Below, piece after piece: positions 1 through 7,997 of a stretch of 64,000 bases of DNA; the first letter of the stretch is position 1, and every line of letters starts with the position of its first letter. The DNA comes from Actinophytocola sp963840275 (GTDB lineage Bacteria; Actinomycetota; Actinomycetes; Mycobacteriales; Pseudonocardiaceae), in contig CAWIYK010000005.1 of assembly GCA_963840275.1 (NCBI GenBank), positions 310,001-374,000 on the forward strand, given 5' to 3'. The notes below the pieces were generated by a model. The model was given only the letters and a program-made list of their open reading frames with translations. It searched no databases and was not told the origin of the DNA. The translations under genes were made by a program, and so were the position numbers.

Positions 1-92
1 CCGAGCCGACGCAGCGGTTCACCCTCGAGGCCGCGGTACTGGGGGCGCGCCTGCTCGACTGGCCGAACCAGCCGCTGCCGGCGGCGGACTGA
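1..92 (+). CDS. C-terminal end of an unidentified protein (cut by window edge)
   Basis: An open frame from the window edge (codons in phase with base 3) runs to a TGA at 90-92 and would encode about 29 residues, including an Ala/Leu-rich helix and a Pro-rich tail. Codon use is typical of the surrounding genes. No domain can be recognised in so short a piece. It lies on the same strand as the NfeD/SPFH pair but 150 bases upstream, so it may not share their transcript. Confidence 0.45.
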   Translation, partial: EPTQRFTLEAAVLGARLLDWPNQPLPAAD

Positions 93-242
93 ACGATTCC
101 GTACATTGCCGGAACCCGGCAACGAACGCGACGGGAGATGGCTTGCGGGGGCCATTACTCGCGCACGGCCGGACGGCCATCATGGAAACCAAGGGACGCG
201 GTCGCGGCCGCGGGCCGTTCGGTTCGGTCGGAGGGGCTCCCG

Positions 243-674
243 ATGGCAGAATGGATCATTTGGTTGATCTTCGCGGTATGTCTGTTTGTGGCCGAGGTCT
301 TCACCTTCACCGCCGCACTCGGCATGCTCGGCGGCGCCGCACTGCTCACCGTCGGGGTCGCGGCCCTCGGGTTGCCTCTGCCCGCACAACTACTGGCGTT
401 CGCCCTCGCTTCTGTCGCGGGTGTCGTGTTCGTCCGGCCGATCGCCCTGCGGCACCTGGACCGACCACAGCTCGAACGGTTCGGCGTGGACGCCCTCATC
501 GGCAGGTCCGCGCATGTCGTTCGAGAGGTGACCGGGATGGCCGGCGTGGTGCGGATCAACGGTGAGGAATGGACCGCCCGCGCCTACGACGACACTCTCG
601 TCATCCCCGTCGGCGCGTCCGTCGCCGTCATGCGGATCAACGGAACCACCGCGGTGGTCTACCCACAGGAGTGA
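243..674 (+). CDS. NfeD-like membrane protein
   Basis: The 143-residue protein has two or three hydrophobic segments in residues 5-70 and then a short soluble beta-rich domain with a typical NfeD C-terminal OB fold (segments such as GVVRINGEEW and RINGTTAVV). NfeD proteins partner SPFH/stomatin-type proteins in membrane microdomains. The ATG at 243 follows a good ribosome binding site (GAGGGG); an in-frame ATG at 138 would add a non-membrane, Arg-rich tail and is disfavoured. The stop overlaps the GTG of the SPFH gene by four bases, so the two are translationally coupled. Confidence 0.88.
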   Translation: MAEWIIWLIFAVCLFVAEVFTFTAALGMLGGAALLTVGVAALGLPLPAQLLAFALASVAGVVFVRPIALRHLDRPQLERFGVDALIGRSAHVVREVTGMAGVVRINGEEWTARAYDDTLVIPVGASVAVMRINGTTAVVYPQE

Positions 675-1702
675 TCTTGGAGATCTCGCCGTTCCTCATC
701 GCCGGACTGCTCATCGCCCTGTTCGCCGTGTTCACGGTGGCACGGGCCGTGCGCATCGTGCCGCAGGCGCGGGCCCGCAACGTGGAGCGGCTCGGCCGGT
801 ACAGCAGGACGCTGCAGCCGGGACTGAACTTCGTCATCCCGTTCATCGACCGCGTCTACTCCGCGATCGACCTGCGCGAGCAGGTGGTGTCGTTCCAGCC
901 GCAGCCGGTGATCACCGAGGACAACCTCGTGGTGGAGATCGACACGGTGCTGTACTTCCAGGTCACCGACCCGAGGGCGGCCGCGTACGAGATCGCCAGC
1001 TACCTGCAGGGTGTCGAGCAGCTCACGGTGACGACGCTGCGCAACGTCGTCGGCTCGATGGACCTCGAGTCCACGCTGACCTCGCGCGACACGATCAACA
1101 GTCAGCTGCGCGGTGTGCTCGACGAGGCGACCGGCAAGTGGGGCATCCGGGTCAACCGGGTGGAGATCAAGGCGATCGACCCGCCGAAGACCATCAAGGA
1201 CGCCATGGAGAAGCAGATGCGCGCCGAGCGGGACAAGCGCGCGGCGATCCTCGGCGCCGAGGGTCAGCGGCAGTCGCAGATCCTCACGGCGGAGGGTGAC
1301 AAGCAGGCGGCCGTGCTGCGTGCCGAGGGCAACCGGACCGCACGCATCCTGAAGGCGGAGGGCGAGGCACGCGCGATCGACGAGGTCTTCCAGGCCGTGC
1401 ACCGCAACGATCCCGACCCGAAGCTCCTTGCCTACCAGTACCTGCAGACGCTCCCGCAGCTCGCGCAGGGACCTGGCAACACGTTCTTCGTCATTCCCAG
1501 CGAGGTCACCGCCGCACTCAGCGGGGTCTCCCAGGCATTCGCCCAGGCGCTGCCCACATCACCTGCGATTCGCGATACCCCCTCGTCCGACGCGTCCGCC
1601 CAGGCGGCCGACGACGCGGCACAAGCAGCGGAAGCCGCGGCCGACGCACTCGCCGACGCGGCCAAGGCCAACGGCGACCAGAGCGTGACTCCGTCAAGAT
1701 GA
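671..1702 (+). CDS. SPFH/Band 7 (stomatin-like) membrane protein
   Basis: The 343-residue protein has one N-terminal membrane anchor (about residues 5-25), then a Band 7 domain with the typical run GLNFVIPFIDR, a VEIDTVLYFQ strand and the family segment ATGKWGIRVNRVEIKAI. A long Ala/Glu/Arg-rich coiled coil follows with repeated AEG(D/N) units (about residues 180-235), then a conserved Tyr-rich stretch and a low-complexity Ala/Asp tail. SPFH proteins oligomerise and organise membrane domains with NfeD partners, here the gene directly upstream. GTG at 671 is chosen because of the 4-base overlap and because it places the anchor at the N-terminus. Confidence 0.93.
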   Translation: MILEISPFLIAGLLIALFAVFTVARAVRIVPQARARNVERLGRYSRTLQPGLNFVIPFIDRVYSAIDLREQVVSFQPQPVITEDNLVVEIDTVLYFQVTDPRAAAYEIASYLQGVEQLTVTTLRNVVGSMDLESTLTSRDTINSQLRGVLDEATGKWGIRVNRVEIKAIDPPKTIKDAMEKQMRAERDKRAAILGAEGQRQSQILTAEGDKQAAVLRAEGNRTARILKAEGEARAIDEVFQAVHRNDPDPKLLAYQYLQTLPQLAQGPGNTFFVIPSEVTAALSGVSQAFAQALPTSPAIRDTPSSDASAQAADDAAQAAEAAADALADAAKANGDQSVTPSR

Positions 1703-1958
1703 CGGCCCGATCGCGTCGAGCCGCACGTGATGGTGCGAGCCTTGTGTCGGTCGCTCACAGGAGGGTGCGCCAGTAGTCCCAGAGCGCGATGAGCACACGT
1801 GCATGCCTCGAGCGTTCCCGTGCACGTATGGGTGCTCGCGAACCCCGCCAAAGGGCGGCCAGGTCGCTTGCGGTTGCCTGACAAGTCCGGCTCGGTGCGG
1901 CCGAACGGCTACTGCGGCAATGACAATCGATTACGTGAGTACCGAACAGGGCCTGAAC

Positions 1959-2495
1959 ATGATGCCGATGACCAGACCACGACGACCGGTCTGTCCCACG
2001 GTCGTGGCGACCGACGTGCTGCTGCTCCGGCCGCACGGCGTGGCCGGACCTTCCTCGCCGGAGGGAGAGGGCGGGCTCTGGCCGATGTTCGTGATGGTCG
2101 TGACCGAGCCGACGGATCGGGCCGCGGAAGTCGCGCTGCCGCTGTTCGAGCAGCTTTACCGGCCCAAGCATGCGAACGAGCTGTCGGTCGTGGCCGTGGA
2201 GTCGGTCTGGTCGATCCTCGATCCGGCCAACGCGCTGCTCACCTTGACTGTGCGTGCCGCGGTCCCGGTCTCCTTCGACCTGCGGATCCTGCTGCCCGCC
2301 GCTCCGGTGCTGGACCTCCTGGAGGTGGTGGCCCGTGGCGTCACGATCGGCATCACGACCCGCGACCGGGCCGTCCGGCTCCGTGGCCGGGTGGACGTCC
2401 GCACCGCGTTGGCGGACGTCGTCCTGCTGAATTGTCCGCCGTCGGCCGACCTCGCAAACCTATCCGACGTGCTGCGTGCCGTCAGGGAGAGCTGA
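1959..2495 (+). CDS. Hypothetical protein upstream of a response regulator
   Basis: About 178 residues, with no domain I recognise. The sequence is of alternating helix and strand type, rich in Val/Leu/Ala, without a signal peptide or membrane span, so it is probably cytosolic. The ATG at 1959 follows AGGGCC at good spacing; in-frame ATGs at 1803 and 1920 would add a Cys/Arg-rich tail with poor coding character. It lies 79 bases upstream of the OmpR-type regulator on the same strand and may be co-transcribed. The 250 bases between the SPFH gene and this start show no convincing gene on either strand. Confidence 0.55.
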   Translation: MMPMTRPRRPVCPTVVATDVLLLRPHGVAGPSSPEGEGGLWPMFVMVVTEPTDRAAEVALPLFEQLYRPKHANELSVVAVESVWSILDPANALLTLTVRAAVPVSFDLRILLPAAPVLDLLEVVARGVTIGITTRDRAVRLRGRVDVRTALADVVLLNCPPSADLANLSDVLRAVRES

Positions 2496-2574
2496 CCGTC
2501 GTGACGACCAACCCAGGCGGGCAGGCTGTGCGGGCCGGCCGTTTCTGGCGGAGCGTTGGAGGCGTGATGTCGAC

Positions 2575-3297
2575 ATGACTGTCGCGATGACCAGTTCCAC
2601 CCTCTTGCTCGTGGAGGACGACGCTCGGATCCGTGAGGCGCTGCGCCTCGCGTTGACCGACGAGGGCTACCAGGTCATCGAGGCCGGGACAGGTGAGCAG
2701 GCGCTCGCCCTGCTGGCCTCGGACGGGCCGGAGCCGGACGTCGTGCTGCTGGACCTGATGCTGCCCGGAATGGACGGGCTGGTGGTGTGTGCGCGGATCC
2801 GGGAGCGCGGCGACCTGCCGATCATCATGGTGACCGCACGCAGCGGGCCCAACGAGGTCATCGCCGGACTGGAGGCCGGCGCGGACGACTACGTGACCAA
2901 ACCGGTCGACGCGGGGGAGCTCGGCGCGCGAATCCGCGCCCTGCTGCGCCGTACCAAGGCCGACTCTGACGTGCCGGCCGCGCTCGAGACGGGGGAACTG
3001 ACCGTGCGGGTCGGCGAGGGCCGCGCGCTGCGTGGTGGTGCTGAGGTTGCGCTGACCAAGACGGAGTTCCGGCTGCTGTGCACGCTCGTCATGGCCCGCG
3101 GCGACGTGGTCACTCGCGAACAGTTGCTGGAGCGGGTGTGGGAGTACGGGTACTTCGGCGACACCCGGCTGCTGGACGTGCACGTCCGGCGGCTACGCCG
3201 CAAGATCGAGCCGGACCCGGGGCAGCCAATACATGTGGTGACGGTTCGGGGTGTCGGCTACCGGATGGGCACGCCGGTGGCCGCGGCGACCCGCTGA
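2575..3297 (+). CDS. OmpR/PhoB-family response regulator (orphan)
   Basis: A 240-residue two-component regulator. The receiver domain shows the acidic pair (E14-D15-D16), phospho-acceptor D60 in VLLDLMLPG, switch Thr87 and Lys109 in TKP. A winged-helix DNA-binding domain follows (about residues 140-235) with the typical ending VHVRRLRRKIE...VRGVGYRM. The ATG at 2575 puts the receiver directly at the N-terminus. No histidine kinase gene lies next to it: only 87 bases separate it from the convergent arsR-type gene. It either has a distant partner kinase or has lost it. Confidence 0.9.
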   Translation: MTVAMTSSTLLLVEDDARIREALRLALTDEGYQVIEAGTGEQALALLASDGPEPDVVLLDLMLPGMDGLVVCARIRERGDLPIIMVTARSGPNEVIAGLEAGADDYVTKPVDAGELGARIRALLRRTKADSDVPAALETGELTVRVGEGRALRGGAEVALTKTEFRLLCTLVMARGDVVTREQLLERVWEYGYFGDTRLLDVHVRRLRRKIEPDPGQPIHVVTVRGVGYRMGTPVAAATR

Positions 3298-3384
3298 GGA
3301 AGATCCGGGCACGCCAGACTCATGCGTGCGCTGCGCGACGCTCGCTGCCGGACGAGTTCGCGCGGGATCTCATCGAAGAATTGG

Positions 3385-3711
3385 TCATGCCGGCGGTCCT
3401 TCCACCGTGGTGAGTGCCGCCAGCGTGGTCAGCAGGCCGGGAAAGCGTTGTTCGAACTCGGCGCGGCGGAGGCGGACGAAGGTGCCGTTGCCCGCGTCGC
3501 GTTGGACGATCAGGCCGGCTTCGCGCAGGGCCCGCCAGTGGTGCGTCTTGGTCGACTTCGTGACCGGCATGGGGAAGGACGAGCAGGCGCGTTCGGCATC
3601 CGCGGGATCTGTCGCGAGTTCGGCGACCACCTGCCGACGCAAGGGGTCGGCGAGTGCACGCAATACCTGACCCAGATCGACCTCCGTGATCCGGGGCATC
3701 GGCATGGTCAT
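3385..3711 (-). CDS. ArsR-family winged-helix repressor
   Basis: A 108-residue protein with the compact ArsR fold: the LRALADPLRRQVVAELA helix, a recognition region (PVTKSTKTHHWRALREAGLI) and a wing (RDAGNGTFVRLRR). Cys residues are too few to suggest the classical metal site; the single Cys lies in a segment (ERACSSFP) that is not the usual alpha-3 metal motif, so the inducer is unknown. The start at 3711 lies 16 bases from a perfect inverted repeat that is probably its own operator. It runs convergent to the response regulator gene. Confidence 0.87.
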   Translation of the reverse strand: MTMPMPRITEVDLGQVLRALADPLRRQVVAELATDPADAERACSSFPMPVTKSTKTHHWRALREAGLIVQRDAGNGTFVRLRRAEFEQRFPGLLTTLAALTTVEGPPA

Positions 3712-3726
3712 GGCGTCTCCCTGGAC

Positions 3727-3750
3727 AAGGTACGGACTGGATCGTACCTT
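3727..3750. promoter_or_regulatory. Palindromic operator of the ArsR-type gene
   Basis: AAGGTACG and CGTACCTT form a perfect 8-bp inverted repeat with an 8-base spacer, centred 28 bases upstream of the ArsR start codon. Such dyads are the usual binding sites of dimeric ArsR repressors, so autoregulation is inferred. It also abuts the transposase scrap, which may originally have been inserted next to it. Confidence 0.6.
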
Positions 3751-3758
3751 CGTGGGTC

Positions 3759-3880
3759 GACGGCGATCCGGTCGATCGGGATCAACGTCCCGTCGATGAT
3801 CACGTCGGCGTGGCCCCTGGCGTTTCGCCTTGCGGAGCGCGGCTCGCAGCTTGGGCGCCCGCCGGGCGAGCAGTGAACGG
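3759..3880 (-). pseudogene. Transposase fragment (DDE type), frameshifted
   Basis: On the minus strand one frame reads ARRAPKLRAALRKAKRQG and the next frame continues HADVIIDGTLIPIDRIA, the block around the first catalytic Asp of an IS5-type transposase common in actinomycetes (IDGTLIP). A single extra G in the run at about 3817 explains the shift. Nothing upstream or downstream continues the gene and no terminal repeats were found, so this is a relic of an insertion element at the boundary of the biosynthetic cluster. Confidence 0.65.
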
Positions 3881-3891
3881 CAGGTGCCGTA

Positions 3892-4575
3892 TTACTTCGA
3901 ACTGACCTCGGGGGTGTCTGTCGCCTCGTGGAACCATGACGTGCAGGCGGTGGAGCCGAGGAATTCCGAGTGACCGCCGGCAAAAACGCGCGGAGAGAAT
4001 GGGCCGTGCGTGGCGTGTCGCCATTCGCGAATGCCCTCGTTCGAGGTCAGTCGGTCCGTGTCGCCGCGTGCTGCGAGGATCGGACAGCGGAGCTTGGTGG
4101 ACGACGCGACGTCGAACCGTGCCAGCAGGCGCAGGTCGTGCATCGCGGTCTCGGCTACGATCTCCCGCCACTCGTCCGACGGTTCGTCGGCCAGCATGTC
4201 GGGGTCCACGTCGTCCAGGTACGCGGCTGTGTCCGAGGGGGTGGTCGTTGCCCGGCTCGGCACCCTGAGCCGGTTCGGTGCGTTGGCGCCGGTGACGACC
4301 AGTGCCGAGATCTCGGTGCCGGCCTCCTGGAGTCTCGACGCGGTCGCGTAGGCCACGTAGGCGCCGAAACTGTGTCCGAAGAGCACCGGGCGGCCGGTCA
4401 CCTGCTCGGCGCAGGCCGTGACGACGTCGTCGAAGGACTCGGCCGGGACTCCGAAGTCCTTCCCCATGCGCCCGGGGTACCTGACGACCCGGGCCCCTGG
4501 TTCATGGTCGACCAGCGTGCGGAACTCGCTGCCGAACGAGCCGGCGCCGGGAAAGAACGTGATGGCATCGCTCAT
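3892..4575 (-). CDS. Type II thioesterase (alpha/beta hydrolase) of the NRPS-like cluster
   Basis: A 227-residue alpha/beta hydrolase with the classic type II thioesterase layout: an FFPGAG oxyanion segment at the N-terminus, nucleophile Ser69 in GHSFG, Asp in the AARGDTD loop and His in AGGHSEF. Enzymes of this family free mis-primed or stalled carrier proteins by hydrolysing acyl thioesters. It is the last gene of the long leftward operon; its ATG overlaps the stop of the transporter gene by four bases. In-frame upstream extension lies inside the transporter gene and was rejected. Confidence 0.9.
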   Translation of the reverse strand: MSDAITFFPGAGSFGSEFRTLVDHEPGARVVRYPGRMGKDFGVPAESFDDVVTACAEQVTGRPVLFGHSFGAYVAYATASRLQEAGTEISALVVTGANAPNRLRVPSRATTTPSDTAAYLDDVDPDMLADEPSDEWREIVAETAMHDLRLLARFDVASSTKLRCPILAARGDTDRLTSNEGIREWRHATHGPFSPRVFAGGHSEFLGSTACTSWFHEATDTPEVSSK

Positions 4576-5846
4576 GGAAGCCTCCCCACGCCGGCGCGCG
4601 TACGCGACCGGCGGCGATCGACAAGGGCGGTCGCCAGCAGGATCACGGCGAACAGGGCCCAGCACAGCCACATGGGTGGCCCGGCGAGGAGTGTCACGGC
4701 CAGGACGGTCACCGCGCACAGCACGCTGACGAGTCGTGCCGCCTTCCCGCTGGCGAGCTTCGCGAACGAGGCGGCGCCGACCCCGTACAGGACGAAGTAC
4801 ACGCCGCCGGACAGCACGAACAAGACCTCGAACGGGAAGAGGCCGCTGGATCCCAGCACCGCGATCAGCGTCAACGTCAACCCGACCGTGACCACGGACG
4901 TCACCGGGTTGCGGTCCCGCTCGCGAACGCTGCTCAGCAGCGCGGGCAGGTATCCGCTGCGGGCCATGCCGAACACGAGTCGCGACAGCGCCAGCACCGA
5001 GGCACAGACATTCGCCGTGATCGTGGCGACGACCAGCGACAACGTCACCGGGCGGCCCAGGTCACCGAGTGAGTGCTCCGCGAGGATCAGCAGCGGAGCC
5101 GAGCTCAACGCCTCGTCCTCGGAGCTCACCGCGGCGAACAACCCCAGCAGTATCAGCGCGTACAACGCCACCACGATTACGTAGGAGGCCGCGAAGATGC
5201 GCGGGATCACGTCGGAGCTCTTGTGTTCCTCGAACGTGAACGCCACCGTCTCCCAGCCGGTGAACGCGACGTAGACCGCGGTGAGGACGCTCCCGAGGCT
5301 GGTGAAGCTCGGCAGGTCGGTGCTCGGCGCCGCCAACCCGTTGGCGCTGAGCGCGACCGCGCCGGTGCACACGACGAGCGCGAACAGGCAGAGGATCAGG
5401 CTCACCTGCAGCTTGCCCGACACGTTCGTGCCTAGGCACGCCACCGCGGTGGCGGCCGCCAGCACGGCGACCGGGAACGCCCACGCGAGACTGCCGACGC
5501 CCGAGAACTCCGCCAGGTAGCGGCCCCCGGTGATGGCGGTCGCCGGGATGCCGGTGACCAGTGCGAAGGTGGCCAGCAACCCCGAGGTGCGCCCGGCGGC
5601 CGGCCCCAGGGCGACCTCGGAGTAGTGGGCGACACCGGACGCCGCGGGATGGCGCCGGCCGAGCCAGGCATAGCAGTAGAGCAGCGGGATGACCGAAACC
5701 GCCGCGACGGCCCACGGTACCCACGCGGCTTTGCCCAGTTGGTGGTAGCTCGTCCCGGGAAGGATCATCATGCCGCTGCCCAGAATCGTCGACAACGCCA
5801 CGAAAGTCCCGACCGTGCCACCCATGGACTTGCGGAGCTGGCTCAC
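4572..5846 (-). CDS. APC-superfamily amino acid transporter (possible exporter)
   Basis: A 424-residue polytopic membrane protein with about 12 hydrophobic segments. TM1 contains the broken-helix motif GSGMMILPG typical of APC transporters, and a conserved acidic Glu lies in the VAFTGWETVAF segment. Its length and sequence style resemble the YjeH-type subfamily, which exports amino acids, so a role in export of an amino-acid-like product or its precursor is plausible but inferred. It sits between two hydrolase genes and overlaps both by four bases, so it is part of the biosynthetic operon. Confidence 0.85.
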   Translation of the reverse strand: MSQLRKSMGGTVGTFVALSTILGSGMMILPGTSYHQLGKAAWVPWAVAAVSVIPLLYCYAWLGRRHPAASGVAHYSEVALGPAAGRTSGLLATFALVTGIPATAITGGRYLAEFSGVGSLAWAFPVAVLAAATAVACLGTNVSGKLQVSLILCLFALVVCTGAVALSANGLAAPSTDLPSFTSLGSVLTAVYVAFTGWETVAFTFEEHKSSDVIPRIFAASYVIVVALYALILLGLFAAVSSEDEALSSAPLLILAEHSLGDLGRPVTLSLVVATITANVCASVLALSRLVFGMARSGYLPALLSSVRERDRNPVTSVVTVGLTLTLIAVLGSSGLFPFEVLFVLSGGVYFVLYGVGAASFAKLASGKAARLVSVLCAVTVLAVTLLAGPPMWLCWALFAVILLATALVDRRRSRTRAGVGRLP

Positions 5847-6541
5847 GCTACATCCCTTTGTGCGGCTGTGATGACCGAGTGCACGACATGCCTGAGAATG
5901 TCGATCGGGGTTCCGTCGAGCATGTGTCCTCCGCCTGCCTCCGTCAGGGCGAATTCACCGCATACCCGTTCTCTCCACCGCGCACACCTTTCCGTGCCGA
6001 TGAACGTGTCGCCGGTCGTGGCGAGCACATGCAGGTGAGCTATGTCGCCGGCCGAATTCACCCATTCGGCGAGCCGGTCGGCGACCTCCGCGTCCGCCCG
6101 CACGCCGGCCGCGACCTCGGCCAGCAATTCCTCGTCGTCGAGTATCTCCGGCGGGAATCCGTCGCCGGTGAGAATCGCCGCGATCTCGGCGTCCGAGCAG
6201 CCGGACATCGTCGGTATTCGCCCCGACGAGTCCGGGCACGGCGTGTTGAGGACCAACACCCGCACCGGTACGCCGAGGGTCTCGGACAGTCGGATCGCCG
6301 ACAGCCCGCCCATGCTGTGTCCGACGAGGACGACGTGGTGGGCCGGGCCCCGGTCCGCGGCGCGCCGGATCTCCTCGACGGTCTCCTCCTGCCACCGCCC
6401 CGATTCGAGGGCGTCGACCGAGGGCGGGTTCGACAGGCAGACGTGCGCCGCACCGCGTCCGGCGGCGACCTCCGCCAGCCACCGGAACGTGGTGCTTCCC
6501 GCACCGGCGGCCGGGAAGGACACGGTCAGCACGGCGGTCAT
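5843..6541 (-). CDS. Alpha/beta hydrolase (thioesterase-like) following the P450
   Basis: A 232-residue alpha/beta hydrolase with nucleophile Ser76 in GHSMGG and a C-terminal GGGHMLDGTP His. It differs from the type II thioesterase at the end of the operon: the N-terminus reads SFPAAGAGS and the nucleophile elbow is GHSMGG. It may release the P450-modified aminoacyl group from the free carrier protein, as dedicated thioesterases do in beta-hydroxy-amino-acid pathways such as nikkomycin, but this is inference. The ATG at 6541 overlaps the P450 stop. Confidence 0.82.
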   Translation of the reverse strand: MTAVLTVSFPAAGAGSTTFRWLAEVAAGRGAAHVCLSNPPSVDALESGRWQEETVEEIRRAADRGPAHHVVLVGHSMGGLSAIRLSETLGVPVRVLVLNTPCPDSSGRIPTMSGCSDAEIAAILTGDGFPPEILDDEELLAEVAAGVRADAEVADRLAEWVNSAGDIAHLHVLATTGDTFIGTERCARWRERVCGEFALTEAGGGHMLDGTPIDILRHVVHSVITAAQRDVA

Positions 6542-7770
6542 GCGCCGAGGTCCCCGGCCTTGACGACCTCGACCTGGAGCTCGGTCAGCCCCAGCATGAA
6601 GTTCGAGCGCAACCGCTGCGGCGGCTCGACGACGGCGAACGCCTTGTCCCAGGAGGCCAGCTCGTCGACGAACGTCTGGATCTCCAGCGTCGCGACCGGC
6701 GCCCCGATGCAGCGGTGGACCCCGGCGCCGAAGGCGATCTGCTTGTTGTCCGGGCGGTCGACCAGGAAGGAGTCGGGGCGCTCGAACACCGAGGAGTCCC
6801 GGTTCGCGGACATGTTCCACACCGTGACGAAGCTCCCGGCGGGGATGACCTCCCCGCCGACGGCGAAGTCGGTCACCGCCAGCCGCTGCACGTAGCTGTT
6901 GGTCGAGGTCCACCTCAGGAACTCCTGGGTGGCCGTCGCGGTGTGCACGTCGCCGTCGACCACCTTCCGCCACTGGGCGGGCTCGTGGTCGATCGTGTCG
7001 ACGGTCAGGCTGGCCGTGTGCGGCGTCGTCTCGTTCCCCCCGACCGCGATGTTCAGCCCGTTCAGCAGGGCGACCTCGCGCGGCAGCCCGCCGGAGGCCA
7101 CGAGCTGCGCGAGGAAGCCGATCATGTCGTCGTCGGCCCCGGTCGCGATGCGCTGCTCGACCAGGTCGTCCATGAAGTCGAGGACCTCGAGCTGCGCGTC
7201 CACCAGCGAGTCGAGGGGAGTGGCGCCGGTGTAGGCCTCGTCGCGGTAGCCGATCATCGTCCTGGTCGCTTCCAGCAGCATCCCGGCGTCCGCCGAGCCG
7301 ATGCCGAAGAGGATCTCGAGCACGCCCTTCGGCAGTTCCGGGGCGACGACCTGGCTGAAGTCCAACCGGTCGCCGACCGACAGCTCGGCCAGCGCGTCGC
7401 GGACGTTCTGGCGGACCGTCTCACCGATCTTCGCGACCATGTTCCGGTTGAAGCCGCTGGTTTTGATCGGCTTCTTGATGGCCGCGTGCGCGGGCTCGTC
7501 CGCCACGATCAGCATGCGGCCGGAGGCCGAGTCCTTCTCCGGGCGGTAGGAACCGTCGATCATGGTGCCGTACGAGGAGCTCAGGCTCTTGTGGTCGACG
7601 TACGCCGCGTACACGTCGTCGTAGCGGGTGAGGGCGTAGAACTCGTAGCCGTCAGGCCTGCGGTGGATGGAGACCGGATGCTTCTCCCGGAGCCCCGCCA
7701 GGTACGACCACGGGTCGTTCTCGGCGAAGAACTCCGCCGAGTAGAGCGGGCTGTCCTCAACGACCAGCAT
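6538..7770 (-). CDS. Cytochrome P450, probably acting on a carrier-bound amino acid
   Basis: A 410-residue soluble bacterial P450. The heme-binding loop is FGAGVHRCIG with ligand Cys354; the I helix carries GGNETTPHT, in which the usual acid/alcohol pair (E-T) is present; the K-helix pair is in TQEFLRWTS. Its gene overlaps the start of the hydrolase gene and lies 14 bases inside the end of the free carrier protein gene. P450s in this position (NikQ and NovI type) hydroxylate the beta carbon of an aminoacyl thioester, so the substrate may be the amino acid loaded on the neighbouring carrier. The reaction is inferred from context. Confidence 0.9.
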   Translation of the reverse strand: MLVVEDSPLYSAEFFAENDPWSYLAGLREKHPVSIHRRPDGYEFYALTRYDDVYAAYVDHKSLSSSYGTMIDGSYRPEKDSASGRMLIVADEPAHAAIKKPIKTSGFNRNMVAKIGETVRQNVRDALAELSVGDRLDFSQVVAPELPKGVLEILFGIGSADAGMLLEATRTMIGYRDEAYTGATPLDSLVDAQLEVLDFMDDLVEQRIATGADDDMIGFLAQLVASGGLPREVALLNGLNIAVGGNETTPHTASLTVDTIDHEPAQWRKVVDGDVHTATATQEFLRWTSTNSYVQRLAVTDFAVGGEVIPAGSFVTVWNMSANRDSSVFERPDSFLVDRPDNKQIAFGAGVHRCIGAPVATLEIQTFVDELASWDKAFAVVEPPQRLRSNFMLGLTELQVEVVKAGDLGA

Positions 7771-7993
7771 GTGCTCCTCCTCCGATCAGGTCCGCGATTC
7801 CGGCCGGCGTCCGCCCGCCGAAGAAAACGTGGCCGGGCACCTTGACACCGGTCTGCGCTTTCAGCAGCGCCCGGCACCGCAATACCGCCAGCGAGTCGAA
7901 TCCGGCGGCGAAGATGTCCGTGTCCTCCTCGATGTCCTTGTTCGATATCGTGCGCACACAATCGACGATCATGGCTGTCGTGATCTCGCTCAT
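7757..7993 (-). CDS. Free-standing peptidyl/acyl carrier protein
   Basis: A 78-residue carrier protein with the motif DIFAAGFDSLA; Ser34 is the phosphopantetheine attachment site. It starts four bases after the stop of the adenylation enzyme and ends inside the P450 gene, an order that suggests the chain A enzyme, carrier, P450, hydrolase: load, oxidise, release. No condensation or thioesterase domain is fused to it. Confidence 0.93.
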   Translation of the reverse strand: MSEITTAMIVDCVRTISNKDIEEDTDIFAAGFDSLAVLRCRALLKAQTGVKVPGHVFFGGRTPAGIADLIGGGAHAGR

Positions 7994-7997
7994 TCGC

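Noticed and set aside
659..1402. Long antisense frame opposite the SPFH gene
   Set aside because: Arg/Leu/Val-rich translation without motifs; a normal shadow frame in high-GC DNA opposite a well-recognised gene.
1755..2171. Minus-strand frame ending ALWDYWRTLL, which looks protein-like
   Set aside because: The rest is His/Arg-rich and overlaps a better plus-strand frame; only the last ten residues look plausible.
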